Of a stretch of 64,000 nucleotides of DNA, positions 46,450-58,957 are shown in pieces. Made by a program: the position numbers and the translations under genes. Where the stretch lies: positions 57,578,248-57,642,247 of the forward strand of contig NC_088711.1 of NCBI RefSeq assembly GCF_963576615.1. The letters run 5' to 3'. This DNA comes from Watersipora subatra. Taxonomy: Eukaryota; Bryozoa; Gymnolaemata; Cheilostomatida; Watersiporidae. Under the pieces are notes generated by a model that saw nothing but the letters and a program-made list of their open reading frames with translations, had not been told where the DNA came from and did no database searches. How positions within the stretch are numbered: position 1 is the first letter of the stretch; each line of letters begins with the position of its first letter.

Positions 46450-48728
46450 AAGTTACAGGTCTTTCTGTATATTTGGATCTCTTTCCTAACTGCTTATGTC
46501 ATATCTATTGGAGGATTTTGCGAATCTGAGCTGGACCTATGTTTAATGTGTACGATAGATGCTGATTGTAAAACGAGTGAACCAGACAACGTTGTTCCTC
46601 AAACTCTTCCGGCGAATCTACGGGGGATCAACATCATATACAACGGAGAAAAGAGCGCCACTCTCAAACCTTCTCTATTTGAACGATATTCCAACTTGAC
46701 AAGCGTCACTATCTCAGGAAGAGCCATTACATCAATAAAAGAAAATACATTCGTTAGTCTGAAACACTTGGAGTGCTTGTCAATCTATAAAACTACAATT
46801 AATGATTTTCCGCAACAATTTTTGCCTCCACAAAGCGATATAGAATTTATTGACTTTGGAAATAACCTCTTGACAGACATTCCTTCAGGTATTTTCCGGA
46901 ATCTTCCAGCACTAACTCACCTAGACCTTGGATTTAACCATATTGCTCACAACAGCTGCACTACAATTGGAGAGGAGTTCACAAATCTTTCTAAATTGAC
47001 AGAACTTGATCTCTCCAACATGACAATTCCTAATGAGTGTAAATCTAACGTGCCAGATGATTTCTTTCTCCCGTTGCATCGCACCGTAACATATCTTAAT
47101 TTAACTATCTCTAACATTTACCAAGGAAGTCAGGCAATATTTGCAAATTTCACCAATTTCGAAACCCTTGATATTAGTATAGCAAAACGTTTTACCAGTT
47201 GTCCAGCTGATGCAGAAGAACTTTTCCTAAACCTGCCAAAAACTCTAAAACAGCTAGTTTTTCGACGATGGAGGACCAACCGTGATATGAATGAAACTTG
47301 TATAGTTACAAATAAGACCCTGAGAGGTTTACGTGAGTTACCATACTTAGCAACAATTGATACATTGTTTAGTGATTTTATGTTTGGAGAAGTTTTAAAC
47401 AAGTCTGTCTTTGCTGGGTTTCAAAGCCTCAAAAATTTAAACATCGGTTACAATCGGTTTGCACTCATTGAGGATGATGCGTTTTACGGGTGCTTAAATC
47501 TAACCCTTTTACACATTGATGGAAACTCACTTGGCTCTCGTCCATTTAAATTGTTCCAGAATCGTTCACAGTCCAATCTATGTTACCTAAGCACGAGATA
47601 AAGTTACGTTTACTCTGATTATAGCATCTCATACAATGCAGCACCTTTACTGAAAGTTTCTCCATTAGACTGGATAGACCTTCGACAAAATTATATCGTT
47701 AAAATGCCAAGCTACGTGGACAATGAAACTGATCAACATCATCTGAACAGTTTAGTAACATATTATCTCGACTTTAATCAGCTCAGTGATATCCAGTCAG
47801 GTGGAAACCTGACAGCACAATGCAACTCTCTAACGGCATTGAAACACCTCACAATATCAAACAACAGACTTACAAAAGTTCAGGGACTCTGCCTTTCTAT
47901 CACACACCTTAATCTTGCATCTAACCAACTGTACCTCAACTGGCGTTTGTTGAATGAAGCATCAATCACACGCCTACAACATCTTGAAAGTCTTGACATT
48001 TCTGACAACGAAATTAAAACGCTTTTTTCAAATTTTACTTCTCTGATGACAAATTTGACTGTTTTTCGATGTGTAAACAACAACATAACTTCTGTAGACT
48101 TTTCAAGTTATTTTTATAATCGTTTTCTCATAGCACTTGACTTGAGCAACAACTTCATCATCAACTTTGATTATTATGTAGTTCAGAATCTAAGCAAACT
48201 GAAAATTTTGAAACTTGATGACAATTACATAACGTCCATTGATGAGGACCTCTTGAAGAAATTTGTAAACAAAAGCAAAACTTTAAAAACCTTATGAGTA
48301 ATCGAAAACCCACTATCATGCCTTTGCGATCAGGAGTTTTTTCAGGGTTTTATTAAAAAAACAAACAAAGTTCCATTTGGTAACAAGTTAATATGTCATG
48401 ATCCAGCAAGCTTACGAGGAAAAAGATCTATGGATATACGCTAAGATCATTTGAATGTCATATTAAAGTTGCTTTTATAATTGTTGTAAGTTTACTTGGT
48501 GGAGTCATCGTAGCAGTACCTCTGTACAAATACTGGTGGTACATAACGCATGGCAGAGTTGTTGTTAAAGCCATCATCAAACACCTTTCAGAAGTACAGC
48601 TTGAACAGCCCTGCTTATACGATGCTTATATAATGTACGACTCTTCTTCTGAGAATGACCTTCTGTGGGCTACAAAATATCTACGACTTGCTCTTGAAGA
48701 CTATTCTACCTCTGACAACTCTTCCACG
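46450..48728 (+). pseudogene. TLR-B: Toll-like receptor pseudogene, ectodomain exon only
   Basis: A close relative of TLR-C exon 1, starting after the same TTGTTGCAG acceptor and ending at ACG/GTTAGT. It encodes the leader KLQVFLYIWISFLTAYVISI, LRRs, LRRCT (NPLSCLCDQEFFQ), membrane helix (LLGGVIVAVPLYKYW) and TIR box 1 (CLYDAYIMYDSSSENDLLW). It is broken by TAA at 47599-47601 (Glu codon in TLR-C), TGA at 48295-48297 (Gly codon) and a one-base A deletion near 48422. The upstream homologous sequence also has a stop. Sequence matching TLR-A intron 1 follows it, but no TIR exons 2 to 4 occur before TLR-C. A truncated secreted ectodomain is formally possible up to the first stop; decay is simpler. 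Confidence 0.9.
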
Positions 48729-49014
48729 GTTAGTTGGAAGCAATTATTTTTGTATTTAGTGCCATAATGAGCTGCTATTTAGTCTCCGAGACTGTTCAAG
48801 ACTTTTGCAACATTTCAAATGATTGTGATTTGCTAAAAAGCATACGGCATGTTACAAAACTCAAGTGAATCCCCAAAGCGCCATCTGTATTTCATACAGA
48901 CGTTGATTGTCATTTGACATTAAAACATTCCCTTACAGTACTTTGTTTAGCAACCTGCTCCAATAATGTTAATCACTGACTTGTTTTTTTATTGTATGGC
49001 ATATTTAGTTTGTA

Positions 49015-50852
49015 TTAGGTGAATGCCCGGTGTCACCTGGGTGATAAAAAACTTTTGCACAGAAATTTATTTCTATTTAGCAAATAACAACAGTTGCCAT
49101 TTTATTTTTCAAACTTCAAATCATGAAAAATGTGTTTTGTGCGGCTTAAATAAATTAAAAGAAAAATATCACAACTGTTAAGGATTTCAAACTTGTTCAA
49201 GCAACTGTAACTTTTAAACTTCATATTATGAAAAAAGTATTTTGTGCAGTTAAAATTTATTAAGAAAACAATAAAACAACTGTAAAGGTGTTTAAAGGTA
49301 AACATGAAATGACTAGCAGCTAGGTGATGGCTAAATATAATCTGTTTTGCTATGATTACAATAAAAAATAGTTTTACAATACAATCATAAATACAAACTG
49401 AGAAAATAATAATCATGAATAAGTTGAATTAGTAATAACGATCAGTGCATAGAAGTATGTGTATAAAAAGGTTACTGTTGCAGCAGAAGCTATCCACCAA
49501 AGCTTTGAATACAATGATACATGTACTGGTACCTCTCAATACTGGTACAAATATAAATATGAGATGTCAGACTTTTTTTGTCCGGTACTTGTCTGACACT
49601 TTGTTCGACCAAATGGAGAGAGAACGTAGAGACAATTCCTACTCGAGGCAATACAATTATCTGCTTAAAAAGTATTTAGCTGTTATAAATATAGCAGTTG
49701 AACTTTAGGAAAATCCAGATAAAGGACTGAAACGGCACATTTAAAAATGAAATAGTACACTTTAAAAATGTAAATCAAAAAAATAGGTAATGGTAAAACC
49801 AACTAAACTTTTCAAAAAACTTTCATAAAATAACAAATGCGAAATTTAATACATTGAACCCTTGCCATGCGATTTTAATTTGTTTCAGCGTTGGCACGGT
49901 AAGGTGAAAATGTTATATAGTAGAGATAGAAAAACCCATAGTAATGATCTAATGCAAAAACCCCCTGGTAAAATCATTAAAATTTTGTATAATGTATTAT
50001 ATATATAAAAGATTAGTAACAAAATAATATGTTAAATTCAGTGACTATAGTTACCTACAGTAACTTTAGTATATTTAGTGTATTTATTGGTTATGATCTG
50101 CCCTTAAATGTAACATTACGATGTACAGTATGTACCATAGTGTTTTCTTACCTGTGAGACAGAGGTATAACATAAATGTTGAATTTACCTTAAACAAACT
50201 TAGCTTACTAACACATACTTAAAGTTAAGTTTTAATCTGTATTTAATTAAACTAGACTGCAACTTTGTCATCGGCTAAAATTTTATCATCTGTCTGTTTT
50301 CAGTTTTATTTTCACTATAGCTTAACGAATAATGCTGAACTGAGATAGAGAGCAAGCGAGTCGTATCTCTTTCATGCATTGAGAAAGAGATTTCATTAAA
50401 TAGCATATTGGCATATTTACTATTTTGACATAATTAGCACACCGAATGCCAAATTTTTATTTGAAAAGTTTTTTGTTGATAGCGTATGACGAAAAAAAGC
50501 CAAAAGGATTTTTGCGCTCATATGAAGAGAACGAAAAAACCTCATGTTCCACATCGTTACGGCATACCAGGGAGATTGTCACCTGAGAGCGCAATGCATT
50601 AAATAATACTAAAATGTGCACATTCAGCAGGTGCAATCGCAAAAAGGTTAAGCAGCATATAGTAAGAGCTTAGGGGTGATAAGAATGACTTAGCCTTGTG
50701 GTTACACACGCTTGTTAGCAGACTTGCAATTCGAATTTTGCGACTTGAAATCCAGTATCTAGTGGAGTTTTCGTTGCCAAAACCTAATACTGGTACCCAA
50801 ATGAAAAATGACAGACAGTGGGCAGACAAATATTAAGAATTATACATGTAGA
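49015..50852 (-). mobile_element. Helitron insertion, 1838 bp, with a paralogous empty site
   Basis: On the minus strand it begins TCTACATGTATAATTC after an A and ends GGGCATTCACCTAA before a T (5'-TC, 3'-CTRR, A/T target). Removing it joins TTTAGTTTGTA to TTGGATATTTT, which matches TLR-A intron 1 with no target duplication. No target duplication is the Helitron hallmark. A degraded hairpin CACCCAGGTGACACCGGG precedes the end. Its 3' half is homologous to the copies at 13812-14812 and 44330-45319. No Rep/helicase coding is seen. Confidence 0.85.
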
Positions 50853-52384
50853 TTGGATATTTTGTATTTTCACTCACACATCATCATGGTTTACATTGAG
50901 AAACTTTTTTTAACAAAGTCAAACACTTCAGTTTGTATATAACGGCATTTACACAAATATTTTGTACAACTCTCCTACACAGAGAAAAAAAAATGATTGT
51001 AATTTGATTTAGCCAGGCTTAAGATTTAATATTATGTTGATAATGATCTAAAAATCACTGTTACCCATAACACATACCCATACTGATTGAAAAATGATTT
51101 GATAATGATAATTAATGGCAAATTAATCAAGAGCTGGAGTAAATAGTGAGTCTATCCTACATTCAACTGACAACTCAAACTTCAATCACAACTGATCATT
51201 CTTAAATCAGTGAAGCAAAATGAAAAAATCAATCATATGACACTGATGATTGATTTATTAATGATCACTAATTAATTGTTGACAGCCGGGACTATCAAAA
51301 TTCAATCACATACTTCCTCATGAATCTGTTTTAAATCATTGTTGAAATAAATCAAATTTGAGACAGTTGCCATTTAATATTGATTCCACAATCCACAGCA
51401 GTTTAGACCAAGAGTTGTTCCCACCTTAATCTGGTTACACATATCCCTACCACTACTTCTATTACTACTAGTACTACTACAAGTACTACAATGGTGCTGC
51501 CACTACTAGTACACAATGAAATTCTATACCCCAATAATAAATGAATCAATCATTCTCTGGTCCACCTCTTGATGGTACTAATTTTGTTATGTGTCAGAGT
51601 TAGCCAGGGTCTTTGGGTGAGTGAGCCAGATCCTGGCCATGTCACAGAGATCCCCCCACCACAGCTATGCTTTTGAATCTTTTGATTTGAATGCTAAATA
51701 GTCTGGTAGCCAAGTCCCAGCCAAGCTACAGAAAGCTACAGCCTTTGCATGTTACAAGCATAGCTTAAACATAAATTTATTTCTATGAACAAAATATTTT
51801 GTACATAGCATTAATTTATCTATATACTACTACAAAAAAAATACAACCATGTTCAACTGTCTCTGTATGAAATGCTTAGAAGCATTCAATTTGCTAGAGT
51901 ACAACGCTATAAAGTTGCCGTGTGAGCTACCATAACAATTGTTTTTCTCTGTATATTCCAAGTATAATAAAAGTTCAAAAAGTTTACATCATTTCAATCA
52001 TCTGAATTATTTTTTATTCTAATCTGACAAAAAATCACTAACGATCGCAGGATCAAATAACTTTTATTTTACCATTTTCAAATTTGAGCCTATGTTGACT
52101 AGGTTTTTCAATTTTTATTCTTTTCCAAGAAGGCACGATTTTTTAGCTTTTAGCACAAAGCAACGTCTCTCAGATAATCGTTTCATATTGTAATTCATCG
52201 ACTAATATCTTGTTGATGATATTTAAAACTTACTAGCATTCACATCCTTTGTTTACCGCTACTAGACGACAGCTTTATAAACGTCTACCGAAAGCGACAT
52301 AAAGTTCGTTTCTCCACGCAACAGATAAACGACATTAAAACGATAAACGATAAACGACACCCTTTCCCCAGCCCAAGGGTTGAA
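50853..52384. other. TLR-B intron relic, then unassigned DNA
   Basis: The first 100-190 bases resemble TLR-A intron 1 (TTTACATTGAGAA, ACACTTCAGTTTGTATATAA). After about 51040 the homology stops, which is where the missing TLR-B exons should have followed. 51070-51420 is AT-rich with repeated TCAATCA and TGATTGA words. Nothing else is recognised. Confidence 0.5.
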
Positions 52385-52534
52385 GTCAAGCAAAAATGAC
52401 GTGAATTCCAGGATTTGTGCTTCAAAAAAAGGTACTGCCTTGGCAGAAACGGTTGGAAAAGAGCCAGTACTAAAAAATTGTTTGAGCAATTGTTTAACAA
52501 AGTTTCTTGCCAAATATCCAAATGTTTGTTGCAG
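52385..52534 (+). other. TLR-C upstream flank shared with TLR-B
   Basis: From about 52454 the sequence parallels 46384-46449 upstream of TLR-B (GCCAGTACT, then AAATATCCAAATGTTTGTTG). A frame stays open from 52415 into the exon, so a start in this stretch cannot be excluded. However, the conserved TTGCAG just before the leader and the equivalent TTGTAG in TLR-A favour a splice acceptor at 52534. Confidence 0.45.
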
Positions 52535-54814
52535 AAGTTACAAGTCTTTCTGTACATTTGGATCTCCTTCTTAACTACTTATGTCATCTCCATTGGAGGA
52601 TTTTGCGAACCTGAACCGGACTTATGTTTAATGTGTACGATAGATGCTGATTGTCAAACGAGTGAACCAGACAACGTTGTTCCTAAAACCCTTCCGACGA
52701 ATCTACGGGGGATTAACATCATCTACAGTGGAAATGAGAGCACCACTCTCAAACCTTCTTTATTTGAACGATATTCTCACTTGACAAACATCACTATCTC
52801 AGGAAGAGCCATTACATCCATTGAAGAAAATACATTCATTAATCTGAAAAACTTAACGCACCTGTCAATATATAAAACTACAATCAAAGATTTTCCCCAA
52901 AAACTTTTGCCTTCGCAAAGCAATATTGTGTTTATTGACTTTGGAAATAACCTTCTGACAGACATTCCTTCAGGTCTTTTCCGGAATGTTCCAGCACTAA
53001 CTCACCTAAACCTTGGATTTAACCACATTGCTCACAACAGCTGCACAACAATCGGAGAAGAGTTTGCAAATCTTTCTAAATTGACAGAACTTGATCTCTC
53101 CAACATGACAATTCCTAATGAGTGTAAAGCAGAAGTGCCAGATGATTTCTTTCTCCCGCTGCAACGCACTATAACATACCTAAATTTGATGATCTCTAAC
53201 ATTTACAATGGAAGCCAAGCAATATTTAAAAACTTTACTAAATTAGAAGTCCTTGATATTAGTATAGCAAAACGTTTTACCAGTTGTCCAGCTGATGCAG
53301 AAGAACTTTTCCTAAACCTACCAAAAACTCTAAAAATACTAGTTTTTCGACGATGGAGGACCAACCGCGATATGAATGAAACTTGTATAGTTACAAATAA
53401 GACCCTGAGAGGTTTACGTGAGTTACCATACTTAGCAACAATTGATACAGTGTATAGCGATTTCATGTTCGGAGACACTTTAGACAAATCCGTCTTTGCT
53501 GGGTTTCAAAACCTTAAACACTTAAACATTGGTTACAACCGCCTAACTCGGATTGAGGATGATGCGTTTCACGGTTGCTTTAACCTAACCCATTTATACC
53601 TCGGTGCAAACTCGCTTGGCTCTCGTACATTTAAATTGTTTCAAAATCGTTCACAGTCCAATCTGCATTACCTAAGCATGAAAGAAAGTTACGTTTACTC
53701 TGACTATAGCATTACATACGATGCAGCAACTTTATTAAAGGCTTCTCCATTGCATGAGGTAAACCTCCAAAACAATTATATTGTTACCATGCCTAACTTT
53801 GCGGACAATGAAACTGATCAAAATCATCTCAACAGCTTAGTAACAATTCATCTCGACTTTAATGTACTCAGTGATATCCAGTCAGGTGGAAACCTGACAG
53901 CACAATGTGACTCTCTAACTGGGTTGACTAACCTCCCAATATCAAACAACAGACTTACAAAAGTTCAGGGACTCTGCCCTTCTATCAAACACCTTAATCT
54001 TGCATCTAACCGGCTGTACCAGTATTGGTCATCTTTGAATGAAGAATCAATTGCGCGTCTTCAACATCTTGAAAGTCTTGATATCTCAGACAATAAATTT
54101 AAAACTCTTTCATCAAATTTTACTTCCCTAATGACAAATTTGACTGTCTTTCGATGTCTAAGCAACAACCTAACGTCTATAGACTCTGTGAGTTACTTCA
54201 ATAATCGTCTTCTCAAAGTTTTAGACTTGAGCAACAGCTTCATCACCAGCTTTGGTTATAATATAGTCCAGAATTTAAGCGAACTGACAACTCTGATGCT
54301 GGATGATAATGATATAACATCCATTGATGAAGATCTTGTGAGAAAATTTGTGAACAAAAGCGAAACCTTAAAAACTTTTGGAGTAGTTGGAAACCCATTA
54401 TCATGCCTTTGTGATCAAGAGTTCTTTCACTATTTCATTAACCAAACAGACAAAATTCCATTTGCTAACAAGTTAATATGTCATGATCCGGCAAGCTTAC
54501 GAGGAAAAAAGATCTACGAATATAGGCTAAGAATATTTGAATGTAAAGTTAAAGTTGCTCTTATAATTGTTGTAAGTTTACTTGGTGGAGTCATTGTAGC
54601 AATACCTTTGTACAAATACCGGTGGTACATATTACACGCAAGAGTAGTTTTTAAAGCGATCATCAGACACCTTTCAGACGTACAGTTTGAACAGAGCTGC
54701 TTATACGATGCTTATGTAATGTACGACTCCACTTCTGAGGAAGACCAGTTGTGGACAATCAATGTTCTGAGACACGCCATTGAGAGATTTTCCCACTCGG
54801 AGGAGACCTCCTTG
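52535..54814 (+). CDS. TLR-C exon 1: Toll-like receptor ectodomain, TM and TIR start
   Basis: A 760-codon exon of an intact Toll-like receptor. It encodes a hydrophobic leader (KLQVFLYIWISFLTTYVISI), a short Cys cluster (DLCLMCTIDADC), about 20 LRRs (for example LTHLNLGFNHIAHN, LESLDISDNKFKTL), LRRCT (NPLSCLCDQEFFHYF to CHDPASLRGKKIYEY), a membrane helix at about residues 671-693 (ALIIVVSLLGGVIVAIPLY) and TIR box 1 at about 721 (CLYDAYVMYDSTSEEDQLW). It has many NxT/S glycosylation sites. It ends at TTG/GTTAGT in phase 0. There is no start Met before the leader, so a short 5' exon is presumed. With exons 2 to 4 the visible product is 921 residues. It shares order, length and intron phases with TLR-A, and is closest to TLR-B, 6 kb upstream in tandem. 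Confidence 0.93.
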
Positions 54815-55272
54815 GTTAGTTTTTATTTTAACTCATAATTAGTATAACTAGCAGTATGATAGACATAGTTTGACCTTCATGTGTCCTTGCGTGTCCTCTT
54901 ATTGTTTAACAGTAGATATAAAGGTTCCAATGCTATCACTTCCATTTGACATTAAAGCATAAATTTGCATTTGTGTTAAAGGTCTTCACAGGTTTAAAAT
55001 ATTCTTATTAAAATTACAAACTTTTTTATATATAAGTAATCTCCAGAAATAAACCTGCGAGCATTGATAGTCGGTTATTTATAATTATTAAATGATTTCC
55101 AAGAAACATTTCATGAGAATCTTTTCCATGCAGAAATTCGTAAACGACACATGCTACTAACTAGTAAACACTAATTAAATGTTTAGTGTAAACAGACCTT
55201 CCTGGCAATACACTACTCTATAGTACGACTACATATTTCATAGATGTCTAGACCTCAGCTGATTGTATACAG
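54815..55272 (+). other. TLR-C intron 1
   Basis: 458 bp between donor GTTAGT and acceptor ATACAG. No repeat or exon recognised. Confidence 0.7.
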
Positions 55273-55432
55273 ACAAAATTAAAGATGTACATAACAGACA
55301 GAGATTCGCTGCCAGGCAGCAATGTCTACACTGAAATGATAAGAGCCATGGAGAAAAGCAGGAAGATAATCATTATACTGAGTAATTCCTTTTTGAGAAG
55401 ACCTCATTGTAAGGGACAAGTTGACCTAGCTG
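55273..55432 (+). CDS. TLR-C exon 2: TIR box 2 (BB loop)
   Basis: 160 nt, acceptor GTATACAG, donor G/GTGAGT. It encodes TKLKMYITDRDSLPGSNVY, then IRAMEKSRKIIIILSNSFL and RRPHCKGQVDLAG. RD-x-x-PGS is the TIR BB loop. Length and phase (0 in, 1 out) equal TLR-A exon 2. Over 53 residues it differs from TLR-A at about seven, far fewer than the other exons. Confidence 0.92.
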
Positions 55433-57682
55433 GTGAGTTAGCAATGGCAGCGTTCAACTTGTAAGCCAGTACTACTTTTGAACATATAAACCTCTACATA
55501 CGTATGTATTTTACTCAGCATATTAAAACCAATGCATATTGTATCAAATATTAGCATATGTATAAATTATATAGTAGACACCCTCACAACATAAACAATC
55601 CGTTCCAGAAATTTGTACTTTATAAGGATAGCGCGTAATACGAACAGTATAATACTTGTAAATTGTCCAATCCGCTCCAAGAGTTTTCTTTTGTCGACCT
55701 TGATACACCTTTGGTGCTCACCAATTTTCTCCTTCAAAAAAGACCAAGACTAAACTTAACTTTTCAATTTAATGTCCCAAATCTGCAGTATTATTGGTTT
55801 GTACTGACAATTTCTTTCTTTTTGTCTATCACTTTCACGCTGTTTATACGCTCCACAATTGCGGTGGTAAGTTTACAATGAGTTAATGAGTTATACACAC
55901 TTTCAATGTCAATTTACCTCGTGTGTTTCTTTCATTCTAGAGAGCAAGGTTTATTTTACAAAACTAAAACAATAAAAATGCTTTATATGTCATAAATATA
56001 AAAATATAAATAACATATAAATATAAATAACATATATAAATATATATAAATATATTTAAATATATTTATATAAACATATATAAATATAAATAACATAAAA
56101 ATATTTAATATGTTTAAAATAAGGTTAAACAAAATATAACTTTACTATACCAAAAGTGATGCCCAGCTGTTCACTCGCCAATCTGTCAAAAAGGTTTAAG
56201 GTTGTGATAAAAGATATCTTTTAGCGATGCTCCAATGCTTGACATTCATTGTCGATAACCGACTAATTGCGCAGCCACATGTACTGATGATCTGTGTTCT
56301 ATCGACACACCTGATGATGTCTCACGGCAAACTAGGCTGCCAGGATAGTAGTATATGTAAAAGATAACCCTATACGTAGTTTTCTCTTTAAAGTGAGGCG
56401 AAAAGGAAAGCGATATTTTCAAGGCTAACCATAGGATGAGAGTTATTCAAACTGAATTGTAGAACTTGCGCCAATTCGTCACTTTACGTTATGTGGAACT
56501 TTTTACGCAGTTCGAAGCAAAGCTTTACACAATTTTTTTATGATATGTGAAATATATTTATGTATGGTATACGTTATAGGAGCGTCTACTGTAATATGAT
56601 TAATTTGTTCCAAAACCCAACAACGTACTGTAACTCTTTATTAAGTACTACTAATAATTAGATATATTATTAACACAAGTGCAATATTTAAAACTGAATT
56701 TTAAATTCTAAATAATATGAAAGAATTAAATGGGTAAAGATCAATAAGAAGCGTTTGTGTAGTTACTTCAACTTGGAAATATTCCAGCTGAATAATGAGT
56801 CGTCAATTCATATGTTATCAGCTAAAGATAGACAGCATAACTTACTCTAACTTACAATAAGTGATAGTTAAATTAACTTACCTTATGTAATTTTAATTTT
56901 TTAAATTTTGGTTCGTTTTACCAGATTTTAACTTTAAGTTCAAAACTCGGATGTTTTCAGAAACTTTAAAGGTCACATTTTGAAAACAAATTCTATTGTA
57001 AAGACAACTATTTGCTTAGATTTTGTACTACCTGCTGAGAAAGTCTTTACTATAATAAAAGTCGTGTCCAACCAAAACCAGGCTGAGGGCGCTAGGAAAA
57101 AAGATCGCGAGGCATGAGAATTGGAACCGGATGTACTGCTTATCAGTTGCGCATTCTACCATCTGCATCACCTCACCACCTGTCCAAATATGAGAATAAT
57201 TGTGCACGTAATTATTACGCATGATAATTTATCAGGGCGCACGGTAGTGCCAGCGTACTAGTTAATATAACAAGGCAATAGAAAAGTTTAACTGTACGTA
57301 TTTACAAGGAGAAGACAAATCTGCTTCAGGTCAAACTTTGAACCATGATCAATCTGCTAGTTCGCAGGTAAAAATTTGCCACAAGTTAGTTAGTCAATTA
57401 GGCAGTATGTATATTATGCATACTGGCTGGTTGAGTTCATTATAATCATGCTAACAATACTTTATAAAACATTTGGCAAAGTGTATTTTATGCACACCTT
57501 TGTTATTTTTAATCTTTTCTGCTAAAATAAATTTAAAGTGCCGAATAATTTTTAAACGCTTCATTTGATTTAATTTAGATCGGTCAGAGTATTACTAAGG
57601 CTTTATGTGCACTCAATTAGTAGCTACTTATAAAGCTCAAAGTGCAGTAAGATATGACAACTCCTGAAACTAAATTTTACAG
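55433..57682 (+). other. TLR-C intron 2
   Basis: 2,250 bp. It contains an AT-only stretch of AAATATA words at about 55970-56115, a SINE-like partial copy at about 56255-56350 and a fuller SINE-like copy at 57045-57255. No coding exon seen. Confidence 0.6.
57045..57255 (-). repeat. tRNA-related SINE-like repeat
   Basis: The plus strand begins TTTACTATAATAAAAGTCGT. The minus strand has box A-like GATGCAGATGGTAGAATG and box B-like CCGGTTCCAATTC. The far end is degraded around GCACGGTAGTGCCAGCGTAC. It lies in TLR-C intron 2. Confidence 0.6.
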
Positions 57683-57807
57683 GGAGAGAATCATTTGGAC
57701 GCAAATACTACCAGCCACATAGAATCATGGTTCTGGTTAGAGAAAAACTGGATGAAAAAGCTATTAAGGCTCCATTTACTTCTCTCCTTACTGAGAATGT
57801 AGTAGAT
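57683..57807 (+). CDS. TLR-C exon 3: TIR middle segment
   Basis: 125 nt between TTTACAG and GAT/GTGAGT. It encodes (G)RESFGRKYYQPHRIMVLV, then REKLDEKAIKAPFTSLLTE and NVVD. It is the central TIR strand and following helix, phase 1 in and 0 out. It is almost the same as exon 3 of TLR-D on the opposite strand. Confidence 0.92.
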
Positions 57808-58018
57808 GTGAGTATAAAACCATCATTGTAAGAAATGTGAAATTTATAGACTTAAACATGCTCAAGTAATGTTAACTTTTTGGATGCTTGGATGCTTTTT
57901 GGATGCTAGCTAGTTAGATTGCTATAAAAGTGCTATGAAGCATTCTTACTGGCCAAGCATGAGCTTTCGGAATATTTGCTTTAAAATAATCACAACAATC
58001 TCTTGCGTCTTCTTATAG

Positions 58019-58219
58019 GCTCAGGCTACAAATGAGCAGAGAATAAAAAGAACATGGCAGCAAATCAGAAAGTTCATAGCACAACCAACATTCGAATACG
58101 TCAGAAATGAGCGCAGTTCCTTGGAAAGAAGCATCAGTAATCCTTCATCTGTAGACAGCGAAGGAAGTGATAATCATACAAGTGTTGATCCAACAGAAAC
58201 CACTCCTTTAATAGAGTAA
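58019..58219 (+). CDS. TLR-C exon 4: TIR box 3 and C-terminal tail
   Basis: 66 codons plus TAA after a CTTATAG acceptor, phase 0. It encodes AQATNEQRIKRTWQQIRKFI, where W and F form TIR box 3, then AQPTFEYVRNERSS and an acidic, Ser/Thr-rich tail ending TETTPLIE. Intron 3, which it follows, is only 211 bp. Exon 4 and about 700 bp of 3' flank are mirrored at TLR-D. Confidence 0.92.
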   Translation, partial: AQATNEQRIKRTWQQIRKFIAQPTFEYVRNERSSLERSISNPSSVDSEGSDNHTSVDPTETTPLIE

Positions 58220-58733
58220 AATAGAAATTATCAATCTTGTTCACTTTCGTTATATTGTGTAATCTTGAAGATTTTAAATCATCAAAAACAATTTATAAAG
58301 ACTTTTAAGTTTCAAACAATATTTACTCTCTGAACAAATTATAATTGCCGCTATTAATATTATTTTCTTGTTTAGAAACTTCTAGCTCAAGGTTTTAAAG
58401 CAATCTTGACATACTATATTATTTTACAGATTCTATCGTTTACATCAAAACTTTATTATTAGTATAAATAAATGTGTGACAATTTATATAGATGACTAGT
58501 TACAAATATAAAACAATGTGAAAAATCAGAGAGGTCACAGCACCGGCAGAACATAAGTAAATTCAAAAGGATCGCGTGAACTTTGATGAAAGCATCGCTA
58601 GATCAATATCAGTGAAAAGAGAAAAAACTGACTCATGCAAAGCTACAACTTTACTAGTGTGAATTGCAAGCTACTACATTGTTGGTTTTAGTTGTATTCT
58701 ATAATATGTATGGTTATGGATCCTACATGAATC

Positions 58734-58957
58734 TTTACTATAATAAGAACAGTGTCTGTCCGTCTTTAAACATCTGTCTGAAGCCAGCTATGAGCGTTAA
58801 AGAAATAAGATTGCACTGTAAGAGAATCAACCCAGATATTCAGGGGCACAAATTGGAAGCCTAATGCGCTATCAGTAAATCATACAGCCCAATTTTTAAA
58901 TAGCGGTGCATATGATCGTTACACATGATGGTCTCTCACAGAGCATTAGAGTGCAAG
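58734..58957 (-). repeat. SINE-like repeat at the inner end of the inverted duplication
   Basis: The plus strand starts CTTTACTATAATAAGAACAG and ends near CTCTCACAGAGCATTAGAGT. A tRNA-like body with a degenerate box B lies between. The same repeat, inverted, sits at the matching place beside TLR-D (59895-60068). Confidence 0.55.
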
